A stretch of 64,000 nucleotides of DNA, from contig NZ_JBNUPE010000011.1 in the NCBI RefSeq assembly GCF_050409585.1, forward strand, positions 1 to 64,000, given 5' to 3'. The notes below the pieces were generated by a model. It ran no database searches. It was not told the origin of the DNA and was given only the letters and a program-made list of their open reading frames with translations. Positions 62,031-64,000 of the stretch are shown piece after piece. How positions within the stretch are numbered: the stretch's first letter is position 1; the number at the start of each line of letters is the position of its first letter. The position numbers were made by a program, and so were the translations under genes. This DNA is from Facklamia sp050409585 (GTDB lineage Bacteria > Bacillota > Bacilli > Lactobacillales > Aerococcaceae).

Positions 62031-63173
62031 TTGTTGTCAGTGGGAGGTATTATCATCAGACTCAACTCAAATGAAAAGCGTGTTTTGGATTTAATTAAGC
62101 AAGACCCTTTTCTTACTCAAACTAAACTTGCTGAAATTTTGAGTATTAATCGATCTACTCTAGCTAATATTGTGTCATCACTTACGCAAAAGCGCTACCT
62201 GCAAGGTAGAGCCTATATTGTCAATGAACCAGCTGATATTTTTTGTATCGGAGCTATGAATATTGACCGTATCTTTCAGTTAAAAACACCTTTACTCAAA
62301 TCCACCTCTAATCCTGTTAACTCAACAGTGACTGTTGGAGGAGTTGCACGAAATGTAGCAGAAAACCTCGGAAGGATGGAACTCTCAGTGAGTTTACTAT
62401 CTTTAGCAGGTATCGATGCTGATTTTGAAGAAATTAAGGCTATTACTCAGCCCTTTGTGAATTTAGACCATGTGAAATCCTTAGAAAATCACAATACGTC
62501 CTCCTACACAGCCATTCTCGATGAAACAGGTCAAATGGAAGTAGCCTTTGCTGATATGGAAATCTGTGATCAAATGAATGCTGAATGGATTACTAGTTTC
62601 CATTTACAAATTGAAAATTGTCAATTCATTGCTATGGATCTTAATCTCACTCAATCTGCCGTTGAACAAGTGATGAATATAGCGAAAAAACAGCAAATAC
62701 CTCTGGTGGTTATTCCAGTTTCCGGACCGAAAATGAACCATCTGCCAGAGAATTTAAAAGGAATTACATGGCTAATTGTCAATCAGGATGAATCTGAAGA
62801 ATACTTTAATCACAAAGTTAAGACGGAAGATGATTTTATATATCTCGCTGAGCTATGGATTGATCGAGGAGTGGAAAATGTCATTATCACTCGTGGTACT
62901 AAACCATTGCTATACTCGAATCAAAAGAAAGAGTTTCTATATTTTCAACCTCCTAATAACCCTCGATTAGTTGATGTGACAGGGGCTGGCGATTCTTTTG
63001 TAGCGGGATTAATATACGGGCTCAAAAAAGAATATGCTCCAAGTGAAGCCATTCATTATGGTATTACTAACTCTTATTACACTGTACAATCCCCTTCCAC
63101 AGTTAGAAAAAATCTTAATGCGAAACTGTTTGAAGAAGAACGTCAATTGATTGGAAATTGTCAAATATTTTAA
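62031..63173 (+). CDS. psuK: winged-helix HTH / PfkB-family pseudouridine kinase fusion
   Basis: Protein of about 380 residues. A winged-helix DNA-binding domain fills about residues 10-60 (NEKRVLDLIKQ, KLAEILSINRSTLANIV). A PfkB sugar kinase follows, with GAMNIDRIFQL, GGVARNVAENLGRM (about 104-117) and the catalytic DVTGAGDSFVAGLIYG (about 313-328). Next to psuG it should phosphorylate pseudouridine, and the HTH may make it its own regulator. The start is unclear: TTG at 62,031 or 62,034 follows AAGGA closely, while GGGAGG at 62,042 sits before ATT/ATC codons, so an unusual start is possible. Confidence 0.88.
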   Translation: MLSVGGIIIRLNSNEKRVLDLIKQDPFLTQTKLAEILSINRSTLANIVSSLTQKRYLQGRAYIVNEPADIFCIGAMNIDRIFQLKTPLLKSTSNPVNSTVTVGGVARNVAENLGRMELSVSLLSLAGIDADFEEIKAITQPFVNLDHVKSLENHNTSSYTAILDETGQMEVAFADMEICDQMNAEWITSFHLQIENCQFIAMDLNLTQSAVEQVMNIAKKQQIPLVVIPVSGPKMNHLPENLKGITWLIVNQDESEEYFNHKVKTEDDFIYLAELWIDRGVENVIITRGTKPLLYSNQKKEFLYFQPPNNPRLVDVTGAGDSFVAGLIYGLKKEYAPSEAIHYGITNSYYTVQSPSTVRKNLNAKLFEEERQLIGNCQIF

Positions 63174-63191
63174 AGAAAGAGGAATATAACT

Positions 63192-64000
63192 ATGAATCAA
63201 CCATATAATAAAGAAACAGCTAATGCTATGAATCATCCCCTATTATCCATCTCTAAAGAGGTTCAAGCAGCAATCATTCAACAAAAACCGATTGTAGCCT
63301 TAGAATCAACTATCGTTTCACACGGAATGCCTTATCCACAAAATGTTAAAATGGCACAAGAAACGGAACAAATTATTCGTGACCACGGAGCTGTTCCAGC
63401 AACCATAGCCATCATGAACGGGCAGTTTAAAATTGGCTTAGAAGAAGAAGACTTGGAAATCTTAGCTACAGCAAAAGATGTGGTCAAAGTATCCAGACGA
63501 GACTTAGCCGAAGTAATTGCCAATAAGCAATTAGGAGCCACTACCGTGGCTACAACCATGATTGGCGCTCATCTAGCCGGGATTAAAGTGTTTGTAACCG
63601 GTGGAATTGGTGGGGTTCATCGTGGATATACTGAACACATGGATGTATCTGCTGACCTTGAAGAGTTAGCCCAAACTCCTGTTACCGTGGTATGTGCGGG
63701 AGCTAAAGCTATTTTAGACTTACCAAGAACCTTGGAATACTTAGAAACTAAAGGGGTTCCGGTTACTGGTTATCAAACCGATTACCTGCCAGCCTTTTAT
63801 TCTTCAACCTCACCTTACCGCTTGACTAGTAGGGCAGATTCTGCAGAAGAAATTGCCCAGCGAATGGTAGCCGCTGATCAACTAGATTTACAAGCTGGTT
63901 TATTGATTGCAAACCCAATCCCTAAAGAATACGAAATCCCTAACGATGAAATCAATGCTATCATTGATCAAGCTTTAATTGAAGAAAAAGAAGCTGGCGT
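63192..64000 (+). CDS. psuG: pseudouridine-5'-phosphate glycosidase (partial, cut by window end)
   Basis: The frame opens with ATG at 63,192, 8 bases after AGAGGA, and runs without stop to the window edge (269 complete codons of about 305 expected). PsuG motifs are clear: PIVALESTIVSHGMPYPQN with the catalytic Glu, VSRRDLAEV with the lysine region upstream, VTGGIGGVHRG, DVSADLEELAQTPV and GYQTDYLPAFY. The enzyme splits pseudouridine 5'-phosphate into uracil and ribose 5-phosphate. It is 18 bases behind the HTH-kinase gene; uracil could feed the Upp enzyme encoded earlier in the window. Confidence 0.95.
   Translation, partial: MNQPYNKETANAMNHPLLSISKEVQAAIIQQKPIVALESTIVSHGMPYPQNVKMAQETEQIIRDHGAVPATIAIMNGQFKIGLEEEDLEILATAKDVVKVSRRDLAEVIANKQLGATTVATTMIGAHLAGIKVFVTGGIGGVHRGYTEHMDVSADLEELAQTPVTVVCAGAKAILDLPRTLEYLETKGVPVTGYQTDYLPAFYSSTSPYRLTSRADSAEEIAQRMVAADQLDLQAGLLIANPIPKEYEIPNDEINAIIDQALIEEKEAG

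Noticed and set aside
1..64000. A mobile island, prophage or defence system
   Set aside because: No integrase, transposase, phage structural gene, restriction enzyme, toxin pair or tRNA-flanking direct repeat was found; gene content is almost all core.

Overview
The window looks like a chromosomal segment of a low-GC, Gram-positive member of the Lactobacillales. The evidence is AGGAGG-type ribosome binding sites throughout, T-box leaders in front of valS and ileS, EzrA, DivIVA, GatD/MurT, EpuA and the HMG-CoA synthase/reductase pair of the mevalonate pathway. Gene order resembles Aerococcaceae/Carnobacteriaceae-like cocci or short rods rather than streptococci, because two MreB-family actins, MreC and MreD are present. 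The genus cannot be fixed from sequence reading alone. I see no rRNA or tRNA genes, no insertion sequence, no prophage and no CRISPR array; most of the window is core genome.

Layout: 1-5,210 holds an M13 peptidase, mreBCD and a cold-shock gene. 5,210-18,564 holds radC, folC-valS (T-box), a sirtuin, ridA, thiI, a cysteine desulfurase, ezrA, rpsD with an S4-type leader, and a nudix/membrane protein/mtnN operon. 18,737-21,146 is a plus-strand xpaC-telA pair. 21,358-39,149 is a nearly unbroken minus-strand division and cell-wall cluster: mraZ-rsmH-ftsL-pbp-murE-mraY-murD-murG-ftsQ-ftsA-ftsZ-yggT-ylmH-divIVA, followed by ileS (T-box). 39,317-42,656 is a second envelope operon: DUF1146-murA-mbl-epuA-membrane protein. 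42,811-50,899 holds mvaA-mvaS and tdk-prfA-prmC-tsaC-glyA-upp. 51,095-54,665 on the plus strand holds murT-gatD and a FetAB-type iron exporter. 54,707-64,000 is more accessory: nagA, a broken HAD hydrolase, a secreted hyperacidic repeat protein, a threonine catabolic pair (kbl-tdh), glpK, and a divergent pseudouridine catabolism operon (HTH-kinase plus psuG, cut by the window end).

The dominant theme is envelope growth and division: lipid II precursor synthesis (murA, murD, murE, mraY, murG), its amidation (murT/gatD), elongation scaffolds (MreB/C/D, Mbl) and the septal apparatus (FtsA/Z/L/Q, PBP, EzrA, DivIVA). Promoters often sit directly at or inside the end of the preceding gene, most clearly the ileS promoter inside the last codons of divIVA. 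The least explained items are the acidic repeat protein at 56,723-57,835, the tail-anchored protein at 17,480-17,980, the HTH-kinase control region near 62,000, the C-terminal amphipathic tail on Mbl, and the HAD gene interrupted exactly in its catalytic motif IV.
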